Counted from the first letter of the stretch, positions 34,316 through 44,241 are shown. The stretch is DNA of 64,000 nucleotides from an uncultured Collinsella sp. (GCA_900768265.1 CAAGCF010000011.1:1-64000); one strand, 5' to 3'. Made by a program: numbers and translations. Notes: generated by a model from the letters alone, not told the origin.

Positions 34316-36451
34316 CTAGTTGCGCCTGCCACCGCCGTTAGCGCCCTGGCGCCCCTGCGCCGCACGGTTGCGGCCTGCGGTGTTCTGCGCACGCGACATG
34401 CCGCCGTGGCCCTTGCTGCCCTTGGGCCCCTTGCCGGCGGAGCCACCGTGGGCCTTACCGTCTTTCTTGCCAGTGCCGTGTCCGCCGCTGGCCGATGTCT
34501 CGCCCGGGCGCGGCGGCACGGGGCGAATCAGGCAATGCTTGGTGTAGCCAATCAGATCGCGGCGGCCGGCTTTTTCCAGCGCCTCGCGCACGAGCTTGTA
34601 GTTCTCGGGTTTGCGATACTGGATGAGCGCGCGCTGCATGGCCTTCTCGTGCGGGTCGCGCGCTACATAGATCGGCTCCATGGTGCGCGGGTCCACGCCG
34701 GTGTAGTACATGCACGTCGACATGGTGGACGGCGTGGGGTAGAAGTCCTGCACCTGCTCGGGCATGTAGCCCATGTCGCGCACGGCTTCGGCAAGGTCCA
34801 CGGCTTCTTTCATCGTCGAGCCGGGGTGGCTCGAGATCAGATACGGCACCACGTACTGCTTGAGTCCGTATTCGCGGTTCAAACGTTCAAATTTACGGCA
34901 GAACGCATCGTAGACGGCTCGGCTCGGCTTACCCATCACAGACAGCACCGCATCGCTCACGTGCTCGGGTGCCACGCGTAACTGGCCCGAGACGTGATGC
35001 TCCAGCAGCTCGCGCAAAAACTCGTCCGAGGCATCGGCCATGGTGTAGTCAAAACGGATGCCGCTGCGGACGAAGACCTTCTTGACGCCCGGCAGCTGGC
35101 GCAGGTCGCGCAGCAACTGCGTGTAGCCGCTCTCGTCGACCACCATGTTCTTGCATACGCTCGGCCACAGGCAGCGCTTGTTCTTGCACACGCCGTGCTT
35201 GAGCTGCTTGTCGCAGGCGGGACGGCTAAAGTTTGCCGTCGGCCCGCCCACGTCGTTGATGTAGCCCTTAAACTCGGGATCGCGCGTGAGCAGCTCGGCC
35301 TCGCGCATGATCGAGTCGTGGCTGCGCATCTGCAGCACGCGGCCCTGGTGGAAGGTGAGGGCGCAAAACGAGCACTCGCCAAAACAGCCGCGGTTGGAGC
35401 TAATGGAAAATTTGATCTCGGCAAAGGCCGGTACGCCGCCCGCCGCATCGTAGTCGGGATGCCAATCGCGTGCGTAGGGGAGCTCGGCGACCTCGTCCAT
35501 CTCGTCGGTGGTGAGCGTCGCCGACGGCGGGTTCTGCACCACATAGACGCTATTGGGGTAGGGCTCTACCAGGCGATGACCGGTGATGGGGTCCATATTC
35601 TGCTGTTGCACGTTAAAGCTGCGCGCGTAGTTGAGCTTGTCGGCGGCAAGGTCGTCCCAGCTGGGCAGCAGGTCATAGTCGTAGACCTCATCGAGCGAGC
35701 TGGTGCGGTAGACGGTGCCGTTGATATAGGTGATCTGATCGACGGGCAGTCCCGCGTCGAGCGCGTCGGCGATCTCGACGATCGCGTGCTCGCCCATGCC
35801 GTAGATGAGGATGTCGGCGCCCGAGTCGAGCAGTACCGAGCGCTTGAGCTTGTCCTGCCAGTAGTCATAGTGGGCCAGGCGACGCAGGCTCGCCTCGATG
35901 CCGCCGATAATGATGGGAACGTCCTTGAACGTCTGGCGGATGAGGTTGCCGTAGACCGTGACGGCACGATTGGGACGGCGCCCCTCCTCGCCACCAGGGG
36001 TATAGGCGTCGGTGTGGCGGCGGTGCTTGGTCACCGAATAGTGGTTGACCATGGAGTCCATGTTGCCGGCGCTGACGAGAAAGCCCAGGCGTGGCTCGCC
36101 GAGCACGGTGATGCTGGCGGGGTCGGTCCAGTCGGGCTGGCAGATGATGCCCACCTTGTAGCCGTGCGCGTCGAGGACGCGGCTGATGATGGCCATACCA
36201 AAACTGGGATGGTCCACGTAGGCGTCGCCGCAGATGTAGACAAAGTCGCACTGGTCCCAGCCGCGCGCATCCATATCGGAGCGGCTGACGGGGAGGAATT
36301 TGTCGCGGCCCGGGCGCCAGGGGCGGGCGGGCGCAGCCGGGGCATGAGTGGTGTGCCCACCCTGCGCTTTACCGCCGCGCTTTTGCTGCTGGCCCTGTTT
36401 GCCCTGCTGACTGCGCTGGTTGTTCTGAGCGTGCTGAGGCTTTTTTGCCAC
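34316..36451 (-). CDS. YgiQ family radical SAM protein
   Basis: 711 residues from the GTG at 36451, which follows GGGAGGGATC; longer frames upstream lack a ribosome site. The N-terminal ~55 residues are Gln/Lys/Gly-rich. A cobalamin-binding-like region (FVYICGDAYVDHPSFGMAII) is followed by a radical SAM domain with CFGECSFC near residue 355, which binds the [4Fe-4S] cluster and S-adenosylmethionine. YgiQ motifs such as KKVFVRSGIRFDY and PHEKAMQRAL are present. The last ~70 residues are Gly/Lys/Arg-rich. The physiological substrate of the family is not known. Confidence 0.9.
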   Translation of the reverse strand: MAKKPQHAQNNQRSQQGKQGQQQKRGGKAQGGHTTHAPAAPARPWRPGRDKFLPVSRSDMDARGWDQCDFVYICGDAYVDHPSFGMAIISRVLDAHGYKVGIICQPDWTDPASITVLGEPRLGFLVSAGNMDSMVNHYSVTKHRRHTDAYTPGGEEGRRPNRAVTVYGNLIRQTFKDVPIIIGGIEASLRRLAHYDYWQDKLKRSVLLDSGADILIYGMGEHAIVEIADALDAGLPVDQITYINGTVYRTSSLDEVYDYDLLPSWDDLAADKLNYARSFNVQQQNMDPITGHRLVEPYPNSVYVVQNPPSATLTTDEMDEVAELPYARDWHPDYDAAGGVPAFAEIKFSISSNRGCFGECSFCALTFHQGRVLQMRSHDSIMREAELLTRDPEFKGYINDVGGPTANFSRPACDKQLKHGVCKNKRCLWPSVCKNMVVDESGYTQLLRDLRQLPGVKKVFVRSGIRFDYTMADASDEFLRELLEHHVSGQLRVAPEHVSDAVLSVMGKPSRAVYDAFCRKFERLNREYGLKQYVVPYLISSHPGSTMKEAVDLAEAVRDMGYMPEQVQDFYPTPSTMSTCMYYTGVDPRTMEPIYVARDPHEKAMQRALIQYRKPENYKLVREALEKAGRRDLIGYTKHCLIRPVPPRPGETSASGGHGTGKKDGKAHGGSAGKGPKGSKGHGGMSRAQNTAGRNRAAQGRQGANGGGRRN

Positions 36452-36719
36452 GATCCCTCCCGGTGTTTGTATGCTGCACGTAATTGTAACCAGTCTTTTT
36501 GGGGCGGGACTGAAAAGACTGGTGGAGTACATGAGCTGGCGGATCGGCGCGTCGATGCGGGTGTCGGCGCCGCGCCCGCCGTTTGTTTCCAGACTGTGTA
36601 TCCGCGCGTTAGGGAACTCGTCTCGCGCGCACGCCATGTTGTCAATGGGTTACAGTATGAACGGCGGCTATGTTTCCGCCAACGCACGAGAGAGTCGTCA
36701 ACAAGGAGGATGCACGACG

Positions 36720-37436
36720 ATGCAGCGTGCCAAGCAGATATCGGAGTCTATTGAGCTGGGCATCATCTTGGCGCTCGCCGGTGGCTTTATGGATGTGTAT
36801 TCGTACATTGGGCGCGACCATGTTTTCGCCAACGCGCAGACGGGCAACATCCTGCTCGTGGGCGTGAGCATTTCGGAAGGCAACTGGGCGCTGGCGGGGC
36901 GCTACTTCTTCCCTGTGGTGTCGTTTGCCGTGGGCATTATGCTTGCAGACCTGGTGCACGAGCGGTTTGGCAGCGTGATTCACTGGCGCCAGGTGACGGT
37001 GTTTTTTGAAGCCGTTATCTTGCTAGGCGTGAGCTTTATCCCGGGCGGCGATTTCAACCTGCTCGCCAACTGCCTCACTTCGTTTGCCTGCGGTATGCAA
37101 GTCGAGAGCTTTCGCAAGATACATGGTCACGGCATCGCCACGACCATGTGCATCGGCAACTTGCGCAACGCGCTGCAAAACGTGGACGACTACATCATCA
37201 CCCACAAGCGCGGCTTTTTGGAAAACGGCCTGCTGTACTTTGGCGTGATCTTTACCTTTGTGTTTGGCGCCGTGTTGGGCAACTGGTGTATTGAGCGCAT
37301 GGGCCTGCACGCCATCGTCGTGGCGAGCTTGCTGCTGTTTGTCGCGTTTGCCATCATGTTCATCGACCGCGAGCGCGACTTGCGTTTTCGCTGGAAGGTT
37401 GCGGCCGAGGCTTGGAAAGAGGGCTGCCGAAAGTAA
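36720..37436 (+). CDS. DUF1275 (YoaK-like) membrane protein
   Basis: 238 residues; the ATG at 36720 follows AAGGAGGA. Six hydrophobic segments. The family signature GGFMDVYSYIGRDHVFANAQTG occupies residues ~22-43, written here in parts: GGFMDVYSY and FANAQTGN. CGMQVESFRKI and TTMCIGNLRNA also match. DUF1275 proteins are predicted transporters without an assigned substrate. It is divergent from the YgiQ gene with 268 bp between, and is followed by its own terminator. Confidence 0.85.
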   Translation: MQRAKQISESIELGIILALAGGFMDVYSYIGRDHVFANAQTGNILLVGVSISEGNWALAGRYFFPVVSFAVGIMLADLVHERFGSVIHWRQVTVFFEAVILLGVSFIPGGDFNLLANCLTSFACGMQVESFRKIHGHGIATTMCIGNLRNALQNVDDYIITHKRGFLENGLLYFGVIFTFVFGAVLGNWCIERMGLHAIVVASLLLFVAFAIMFIDRERDLRFRWKVAAEAWKEGCRK

Positions 37437-37439
37437 CCG

Positions 37440-37480
37440 AATGCGGCAGAGGGGTTGTCCCTTTGCCGCATTATTTTTTC
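37440..37480 (+). terminator. Rho-independent terminator
   Basis: ATGCGGCA (37441-37448) pairs with TGCCGCAT (37464-37471), followed by TATTTTTTC. Confidence 0.85.
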
Positions 37481-37487
37481 ATCTTCT

Positions 37488-37542
37488 GTTGAAACGCTTT
37501 AACAATTTGACGTTCTCACGTGCTTTTTGTTTCAAAAGCGTT
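37488..37542 (+). promoter_or_regulatory. Operator-like sites upstream of fucO
   Basis: GTTGAAACGCTTTAAC (37488-37503) is an imperfect palindrome of the LacI/CcpA kind, centred on CG. A second half-site AAAGCGTT (37535-37542) is the exact inverse of AACGCTTT (37493-37500). TTGACG (37507-37512) between them may be the -35. Catabolite or sugar-responsive control is inference. Confidence 0.4.
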
Positions 37543-37601
37543 AGGATGGGACTCATAGCGTGGGGCGTAATGGGTGCCCCGCACACGATGGGAGGCTATC
37601 A

Positions 37602-38768
37602 ATGGCTAATCGTTTCGTTCTCAACACCATCTCTTATCATGGTTCCGGCGCCATCAAGGAGATCCCCGGCGAGCTCCAGCGTCGCGGCTACAAGAAGATC
37701 TTCGTCTGCTCCGACCCCGATCTGGTCAAGTTTGGCGTTACCGCTAAGGTGACCGACGAGCTCGACGCCGCCGGCATCGCTTGGAGCCTCTACTCCGAGA
37801 TCAAGCCCAACCCCACCATCCAGAACGTCAAGGACGGCGTCGAGGCCTTCAAGGCCGCCGAGGCTGACGCTATCGTGACCATCGGTGGCGGCTCCTCCAT
37901 GGACACCGCCAAGGCCATTGGCATCATCATCAACAACCCCGAGTTCGCCGATGTCCGCAGCCTCGAGGGCGTTGCTCCCACCAAGAACCACGCCGTGTTC
38001 ACCATCGCCGTGCCGACGACCGCCGGTACCGCTGCTGAGGTGACCATCAACTACGTCATCACCGACCCCGAGAAGGTCCGCAAGTTCGTGTGCGTCGACA
38101 CCAACGACGCCCCCGAGGTCGCCGTCGTCGACCCCGACATGATGGCTTCCATGCCCGCCGGCCTGACCGCTTCTACCGGTATGGACGCTCTGACCCACGC
38201 CATCGAGGGCTACACCACCAAGGGCGCTTGGGAGCTCTCCGACATGTTCCACTTTGAGGCTATTAAGCTGATCAGCGAGAACCTGCGCGACTCTGTCGCC
38301 GAGGCCAAGTCCGGTCAGCCCGGCTCCGGCCGCGAGGGCATGGCTCTTGGCCAGTATGTCGCTGGCATGGGCTTCTCCAATGTTGGCCTGGGCATCGACC
38401 ACGCCATGGCTCACACCCTGTCCGCTCACTACGACACCCCGCACGGCGTCGCTTGCGCCATGCTGCTGCCGATCGCTATGGAGTTCAACAAGCCGGTTTG
38501 CGCCGAGCGCCTGGCCAAGGTTGCCGTCGCCATGGGCGTTGACACCACGGGCATGAGCACCGACGAGGCTGCCGACGCCGCCATCGCCGCCGTCAAGCAG
38601 CTCTCCGCCGACGTGAACATCCCGCACGTCTGCGAGGCCATGAAGGCCGACGAGATCGAGGTCCTGGCCAAGGACGCCATGGCCGACGCCTGCTTCCCGG
38701 GCAACCCGCGCGAGGCAACGCTCGACGACGTCATCGAGCTCTTCAAGAAGATCTGCCCGGCTGCCTAG
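37602..38768 (+). CDS. fucO: Iron-dependent alcohol dehydrogenase, lactaldehyde reductase type
   Basis: 388 residues from the ATG at 37602 (GGGAGG ribosome site). It closely resembles E. coli FucO along its whole length: GGGSSMDTAKAIGIIINNPEF, DVRSLEG, PTTAGTAAEVTINYVI, KFVCVD and EMALGQYVAGMGFSN-like stretches. Metal ligands are visible in DALTHAIEG, HAMAH and DTPHG. FucO reduces L-lactaldehyde from fucose or rhamnose breakdown to 1,2-propanediol with NADH, helping redox balance during fermentation. No fucose genes lie next to it, so a broader alcohol dehydrogenase role is possible. Codon use is strongly GC-biased and even, suggesting high expression. Confidence 0.87.
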   Translation: MANRFVLNTISYHGSGAIKEIPGELQRRGYKKIFVCSDPDLVKFGVTAKVTDELDAAGIAWSLYSEIKPNPTIQNVKDGVEAFKAAEADAIVTIGGGSSMDTAKAIGIIINNPEFADVRSLEGVAPTKNHAVFTIAVPTTAGTAAEVTINYVITDPEKVRKFVCVDTNDAPEVAVVDPDMMASMPAGLTASTGMDALTHAIEGYTTKGAWELSDMFHFEAIKLISENLRDSVAEAKSGQPGSGREGMALGQYVAGMGFSNVGLGIDHAMAHTLSAHYDTPHGVACAMLLPIAMEFNKPVCAERLAKVAVAMGVDTTGMSTDEAADAAIAAVKQLSADVNIPHVCEAMKADEIEVLAKDAMADACFPGNPREATLDDVIELFKKICPAA

Positions 38769-38821
38769 CCCAGTTTGGTGGTCCTTCGCCCGTAGGCGTA
38801 TGGTCTTTTGACTTGCTGCTG

Positions 38822-38853
38822 GCCCCGCCGTGCTACGCACGGCGGGGCTTTTT
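38822..38853 (+). terminator. Rho-independent terminator of fucO
   Basis: GCCCCGCCGTGC (38822-38833) pairs perfectly with GCACGGCGGGGC (38837-38848), followed by TTTTT. Confidence 0.9.
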
Positions 38854-38929
38854 GTGCTGCGTCGATGCCCCAAGATGGGCAAAACCAAGGCATGCCGCCC
38901 GCTGCGGATAGGTGGTGCACTTCCCAGCG

Positions 38930-39240
38930 TGCATTTTTGGGAGTATTCAGCAAGCTCTGAAAAATGCATAACGTTGTGAATGGGCCGTAGCGACCCGTAG
39001 GTGCCTTTCGACAGCCATTGTGGGCGGGCTATCAATGGGCGGAGGGGGCTGTCGCCGCGTTTTTGGTTTGCGACGACCTGCAACACTGCTGTAACCACGT
39101 CGTTTTGTCGTTTGTGATGGGGCCGTTGGGGCCCACGGTGCTGAATACTCCGTTTTTTGCACGGTCCAAGGTGGGGTACCCTGAGACGAAATAAAAAATA
39201 CCTCATTTTTATGCAGATACCGATAGAATTTATGCAAGAT
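38930..39240. repeat. ~310-bp intergenic repeat element, copy 2
   Basis: Left arm at 38930-38952, identical over 23 nt to that of copy 1. Right arm at 39139-39161 differs by one base. ACGGTCCAAG, a GGGGTAC box and two TTATGCA sites 21 bp apart (39209 and 39230) follow in the same order as in copy 1. The interior shares CTTTCGACAG (39004-39013) but is otherwise diverged. It occupies most of the 603-bp gap before the M42 peptidase; no gene is supported inside. Confidence 0.75.
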
Positions 39241-39311
39241 TCGGGTTGTAAATCGTGCGCGTGCACAAAACCGGTGCGGGGACGTCGGGAGGCGGTTCGG
39301 CTCCTAGGGCA

Positions 39312-39332
39312 TTGACCGTGCAGAACGGTTAA
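39312..39332. promoter_or_regulatory. Palindromic operator-like site upstream of the M42 peptidase gene
   Basis: TTGACCGT and ACGGTTAA arms (seven of eight bases matched) around GCAGA, overlapping a TAAAAT -10-like hexamer at 39330-39335. It lies 40 nt before the start codon. Confidence 0.4.
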
Positions 39333-39371
39333 AATCGGGACTCGGTCTTAGTTTTACTTGGAAGGATGCAT

Positions 39372-40415
39372 ATGGCTTCTAATGTTGGTGCTTCTCTAGA
39401 GGGGACGCTCTCCTATATCGCAGGACAGCTTAAGACGCTGACTTCTATCGCTTCGCCTACGGGCTATACCCGTGCGGCTACTGATTATCTGATGGAGACG
39501 TTGCGCGATATGGGCTTTGGGCCCGAACGCTCCAATAAGGGCAATGTGCTCGTTGAACTTGGTGGTGAGGGTGAGCCGCTCGTGTTGGCGAGCCATGTCG
39601 ATACCCTGGGCGCCATGGTGCGTTCCATTAAGGACAATGGTCGCCTGCGTCCCACGACCCTTGGCGGGCATCAGTGGTCTACGGCCGATGGCGAGAACTG
39701 CACCGTCTACACACGCGATGGCAATGTCTACACAGGTGTGGTCCTCAATACCGAGCCTTCGGCGCATGTGGCCGACGAACCGGTCAAGGCCATCGAGAAG
39801 AACATGGAAATCCTGCTCGACGAGAATGTCGATAGCAAGGATGACGTGCTTGAGCTGGGCATTCAGACGGGCGACATCATCGCTATGGATCCGCGTACCA
39901 CGGTGACGGAGAGCGGCTACATTAAGAGTCGCTTCTTGGATGACAAGCTGTCCGCGGCGATTTTGCTGGGTTTGGCCCGCGCCGTCGCCGACGGCGAGGT
40001 AACCCTTTCGCGCAAGGTGTCGCTGCTCTTTACGGTGTACGAGGAGGTCGGCCACGGCGGTGCCTTTGTGCCGGCTGACACGCGCGAGATGATCAGCGTG
40101 GACATGGGCTGCGTGGGTGACGACCTGGGCTGCACCGAGCGCATGGTTTCGATTTGCGCCAAGGATTCGGGCGGTCCGTACAACTACGACCTGGTAACCA
40201 CGCTGTCCAACATCGCGCGCGAGCTGGAGCTCGATTACGCCATCGATGTGTACCCGCATTACGGATCCGACGTCGAGGCCACGCTCTCGGCCGGCTACGA
40301 CATCCGTCACGGCCTGATCGGCCCCGGCGTGTACGCGAGCCACAACTACGAGCGCAGCCACATCGACGGCGTGCGCAATACCTACGAGCTGGTTCGCGCC
40401 TATGTTCAGCGCTAG
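39372..40415 (+). CDS. M42 family metallo-aminopeptidase (glutamyl aminopeptidase type)
   Basis: 347 residues. The ATG at 39372 is 6 nt after GGAAGG; an ATG at 39366 directly abuts that site and is less likely. M42 metal and catalytic residues are present: LASHVDTLG (His, Asp), RFLDDKLSAA (bridging Asp), VYEEVGHGG (catalytic Glu pair), SVDMGCVG (Asp) and YASHNYERSH (His). These enzymes form large tetrahedral cytoplasmic complexes that trim peptides. Single-gene unit ended by a terminator. Confidence 0.9.
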   Translation: MASNVGASLEGTLSYIAGQLKTLTSIASPTGYTRAATDYLMETLRDMGFGPERSNKGNVLVELGGEGEPLVLASHVDTLGAMVRSIKDNGRLRPTTLGGHQWSTADGENCTVYTRDGNVYTGVVLNTEPSAHVADEPVKAIEKNMEILLDENVDSKDDVLELGIQTGDIIAMDPRTTVTESGYIKSRFLDDKLSAAILLGLARAVADGEVTLSRKVSLLFTVYEEVGHGGAFVPADTREMISVDMGCVGDDLGCTERMVSICAKDSGGPYNYDLVTTLSNIARELELDYAIDVYPHYGSDVEATLSAGYDIRHGLIGPGVYASHNYERSHIDGVRNTYELVRAYVQR

Positions 40416-40448
40416 GGGAGTAGCTTGCGACTCGGCTGACCAATCGCT

Positions 40449-40475
40449 AAGGCCCGATTTCTCGGGCCTTTTTTC
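40449..40475 (+). terminator. Rho-independent terminator
   Basis: AAGGCCCG (40449-40456) pairs with CGGGCCTT (40463-40470), followed by TTTTT. Confidence 0.85.
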
Positions 40476-40484
40476 GCTTTGGAT

Positions 40485-40523
40485 CGTTTAGTATTATGAT
40501 GTATGTAATCTATTAACTAAACG
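40485..40523. promoter_or_regulatory. Inverted repeat upstream of the HipA-like gene
   Basis: CGTTTAGT (40485-40492) and ACTAAACG (40516-40523) are perfect inverted repeats in an AT-rich promoter region. The second overlaps the palindrome AAACGTTT (40519-40526). It could be the autoregulatory operator for the helix-turn-helix in the encoded protein. Confidence 0.5.
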
Positions 40524-40553
40524 TTTAAATTACTTAACGAGGTGATGCGGTGT

Positions 40554-41927
40554 ATGGATACGTCTGAGTACTTGTCTATGGGTGATGCTGCCCGCCTGCT
40601 GGGCGTTACGAAAGCCCGCATATCTCAACTTGCCGCATCGGGAACGCTCGCGTGCGATATTGTGGGCGGACGGAAGATGGTCGAGTACAATTCCGCGGTC
40701 GCTTATCAAAAGGTCCGCAAACGTGGACGCCGTCCTGCGGCCGATGTGGGGCGCAAGTTTACGCTGATGTCCGCCGATTACGAGGTTGCGCGTGTCTCAT
40801 TTGATCCGACGCGTGAGTTCCCCTTCGAAATCGCCGAGGTACTCGATGCGCTGAGGATGCCGTTTGGCACGTGCTCGAGCTCTTCTCCTACGGTGAATAA
40901 ACGGGAGCTCAACGTGTGGTGGAGCCATCGGTCGGTGCCCGATGTTCGCCCCGGACTCGTCTCGCGCTATCGTGAACTGGGAATTGCCAGTGGCATCGAG
41001 GTTCCGGTTCGGTGCCTGGGCCTATCGCTTTCGGATTGTTATTGGCTGCGGCCGGCAGAATGCGACGGGCTCAAATGGCAAAACCTCAATTACTTTGAGA
41101 ATGGTTTTGAGCGATCGGCGCCCGAGGGCCGTTCTGGTTGGCTGGAGGGCATCGGCCTTAAAAATCCTGACAACACGTCCGAGGGCGAGCTTCCTAAATC
41201 GTGGATGATTCGCAACGGTGTTCGCATCCTGGTCAAGGGGTGTGGCGCGGACGATCAGCGTCCCTTTAACGAGGCAGTTGCAACGGCTCTACATCGTCGC
41301 TTGCTGTCGGAGGGCGAGTTTGTTCCTTATACGGTTGAGCGGATGTTCGATGGCCCTGTGTGTCTGTGCGACGACTTTCTTGACGGCCGCGAGGAATATG
41401 TTCCGGCTGTTTACGTTAAGGACGCCCTTGGCGGCCAGCGAGGAAACTCGACGTACGACCGGTACTGCCGCTTCCTTGGTAAGCATGGAGCAGACGAGGC
41501 TGCTGTGAGAAGGTCTATGTCGCAGATGATTGTCTGCGATGCCCTTTTGGCCAACAGCGACCGCCATTGGCGAAACTTCGGCATCATCCGCAATGTCGAC
41601 ACCCTGGAGATAAGGCCTGCTCCGCTGTTCGATAGCGGCAACTGCCTGTGGTACAACGTACCAACTGCCGTGCTCGCAGCTGGGGAGTTTGGGTTTTCCG
41701 CTAAGCCGTTTGGGCCCGACCCTTTCGTCCAGCTGGCGCTTGCGGACTCGCTCGATTGGTTCGATTCATCGCGGCTCAACGGATTTGTAGATGAGGCGAT
41801 CGAGATTCTTTCGCAGAGCGAATGGGCGACGGCGGAGGGTCGACTCGAGGCCATTTGCCGCGGCCTCGAGCGTCGCGTAATCGAGGTTGGTGCCGCTGTT
41901 GAGGTGCTTCGACACGTACAGCGATAA
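40554..41927 (+). CDS. HipA-like kinase with N-terminal helix-turn-helix
   Basis: 457 residues. The ATG at 40554 follows GAGGTG by 9 nt; GTG 40542 and ATG 40545 overlap that ribosome site. Residues ~1-45 look like an excisionase/MerR-type helix-turn-helix (SMGDAARLLGVTKARISQLA). The C-terminal half resembles HipA-type kinases: ILVKG (ATP Lys near 227), FNEAVAT (Glu), catalytic loop ANSDRHWRNFG near 334-343 and metal-binding FDSGN near 359. HipA proteins phosphorylate translation factors or tRNA synthetases. Normally a separate HipB binds DNA and restrains the kinase; here the DNA-binding part is in the same chain and no hipB gene adjoins. The target is unknown. Confidence 0.75.
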   Translation: MDTSEYLSMGDAARLLGVTKARISQLAASGTLACDIVGGRKMVEYNSAVAYQKVRKRGRRPAADVGRKFTLMSADYEVARVSFDPTREFPFEIAEVLDALRMPFGTCSSSSPTVNKRELNVWWSHRSVPDVRPGLVSRYRELGIASGIEVPVRCLGLSLSDCYWLRPAECDGLKWQNLNYFENGFERSAPEGRSGWLEGIGLKNPDNTSEGELPKSWMIRNGVRILVKGCGADDQRPFNEAVATALHRRLLSEGEFVPYTVERMFDGPVCLCDDFLDGREEYVPAVYVKDALGGQRGNSTYDRYCRFLGKHGADEAAVRRSMSQMIVCDALLANSDRHWRNFGIIRNVDTLEIRPAPLFDSGNCLWYNVPTAVLAAGEFGFSAKPFGPDPFVQLALADSLDWFDSSRLNGFVDEAIEILSQSEWATAEGRLEAICRGLERRVIEVGAAVEVLRHVQR

Positions 41928-41935
41928 ACCCGCGG

Positions 41936-43036
41936 CTATTTAAGTGCGCCGGTTACGGTGCCGCCGCCCAGGACGACGTCGCCGCGATAGACTACAACGG
42001 CCTGGCCGGGGGCGATGGCTCGTTGCGGCTCGTCAAAAGTTAGCAGCATTTGCCCGACTTCGTCACGCGTCAGGGTCGCTGCCTGGTCTTTCTGACGGTA
42101 GCGGTACTTGGCACCTACGCGAATGCCGCCGGCGTCGAGCTCCGCCTCCATGTGTGCGTCCGGCGCGCTCCAGATCCACTCATCGGCAGTTAGCGCCGAG
42201 GCGGTCAGGTCCTCGGCTTCGCCCAGATGCACGGTGTTGTTGGCGGCGTCGACGCCCGTCACATACACGGGATGCGCCATCGCGACGCCCAGGCCCTTGC
42301 GCTGGCCGATGGTGTAGCGCAGCGCGCCGCTGTGGCGCCCGACCACGTTGCCGTCGCGCCACACAATGTCGCCCGGTGCAGCGGGATGTCCGCAGCGGCG
42401 CTCGATATAGCCCGCGTAGTCACCGTCTGGAATAAAACAGATGTCCTCGCTTTCGGCCTTCTGGGCGTTGGTAAAGCCCTGCTCGGCGGCTATGCGGCGC
42501 ACGTCGCGCTCTTTGTCCAGGCCTGCCAGCGGAAAGATCGTGTGCGCCAGGCGCTCCTGCGTAAGCGAATACAAAAAGTAGCTTTGGTCCTTTTTGGGAT
42601 CTTCGCCGCGATGTAGCTGCCAGGTGCCATCTGCCGCCTGGCTTGTTTTGGCGTAATGTCCCGTTGCAATGTAGTCGCAGCCCATGTCCAGCGCCGCATC
42701 GAGCAGCGCGCCAAACTTAATGTGGCGGTTGCAGATAATGCACGGATTGGGCGTCAGCCCCTCCCGGTAGGCGCTCACAAAGCGCTCGATAACGTTGCGG
42801 TCGAACGTCTGCTGCAGGTCGAGCACATGGTGGGGTATCCCCAGGCGCTCGGCGACGGCCTTTGCATCGGCGATGTCGCGGTCGACCTTACTCATGCCCG
42901 TGGCGGGGTCGGGTGCGGGGCAGGTGAGACGCATGGTGGCGCCGACGCATTCGTATCCCTGGCTTTTGAGCAGGTACGCGGTCACGCTGGAATCGACGCC
43001 GCCGCTCATGGCGACGAGCACGCGCTTGTTGTGCAT
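41936..43036 (-). CDS. mnmA: tRNA-specific 2-thiouridylase
   Basis: 366 residues. PP-loop SGGVDSSV at 10-17, catalytic Cys in NPCIICNR near 105 and persulfide Cys in SEDICFIPDGDY near 205, TGHYAK and the C-terminal beta-barrel. Makes the s2U34 modification in tRNA-Lys, -Glu and -Gln using ATP and a sulfur relay. The start follows AAGGAG. The upstream gene on the same strand encodes cysteine synthase, but a terminator separates them. Confidence 0.95.
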   Translation of the reverse strand: MHNKRVLVAMSGGVDSSVTAYLLKSQGYECVGATMRLTCPAPDPATGMSKVDRDIADAKAVAERLGIPHHVLDLQQTFDRNVIERFVSAYREGLTPNPCIICNRHIKFGALLDAALDMGCDYIATGHYAKTSQAADGTWQLHRGEDPKKDQSYFLYSLTQERLAHTIFPLAGLDKERDVRRIAAEQGFTNAQKAESEDICFIPDGDYAGYIERRCGHPAAPGDIVWRDGNVVGRHSGALRYTIGQRKGLGVAMAHPVYVTGVDAANNTVHLGEAEDLTASALTADEWIWSAPDAHMEAELDAGGIRVGAKYRYRQKDQAATLTRDEVGQMLLTFDEPQRAIAPGQAVVVYRGDVVLGGGTVTGALK

Positions 43037-43065
43037 GGGGAGGTTCTCCTTGGTGGCATGTGGCC

Positions 43066-43104
43066 AAAAAAGAAAAGCGGCGCGGGAGGCTGGTTCCGCG
43101 CCGC
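43066..43104 (-). terminator. Terminator of cysK (minus strand)
   Basis: CCGCGCCGC (43096-43104) and GCGGCGCGG (43077-43085) pair; on the minus strand the stem is followed by a TTTTCTTTTTT tract. Confidence 0.8.
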
Positions 43105-43217
43105 AGACATTGTAGCAAGTTCGGACGTTTCGTGGGACACCCTGTTGGGATGAGCCCAGGCTGCCAGAAGAGAGGGGAGACCGGCGTGCCTTGGACTCGT
43201 TCTAAGAACGAGAAGCT

Positions 43218-44156
<939 letters not shown>

Positions 44157-44228
44157 GGTGAACCTCCAAAGTGTTCAAATGACTGGATACCGTGTGGTTT
44201 TACAGTGTGTCTAGCAGCTAAACCCATA

Positions 44229-44241
44229 AACCTTATAGGTT
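44229..44241. promoter_or_regulatory. Palindrome AACCTTATAGGTT between cysK and the Rrf2 gene
   Basis: AACC-N5-GGTT symmetry, 73 nt upstream of the cysK start in the divergent promoter region. Rrf2 family proteins bind AT-rich palindromes of this size, so it is the likely operator of the neighbouring regulator. Confidence 0.5.
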
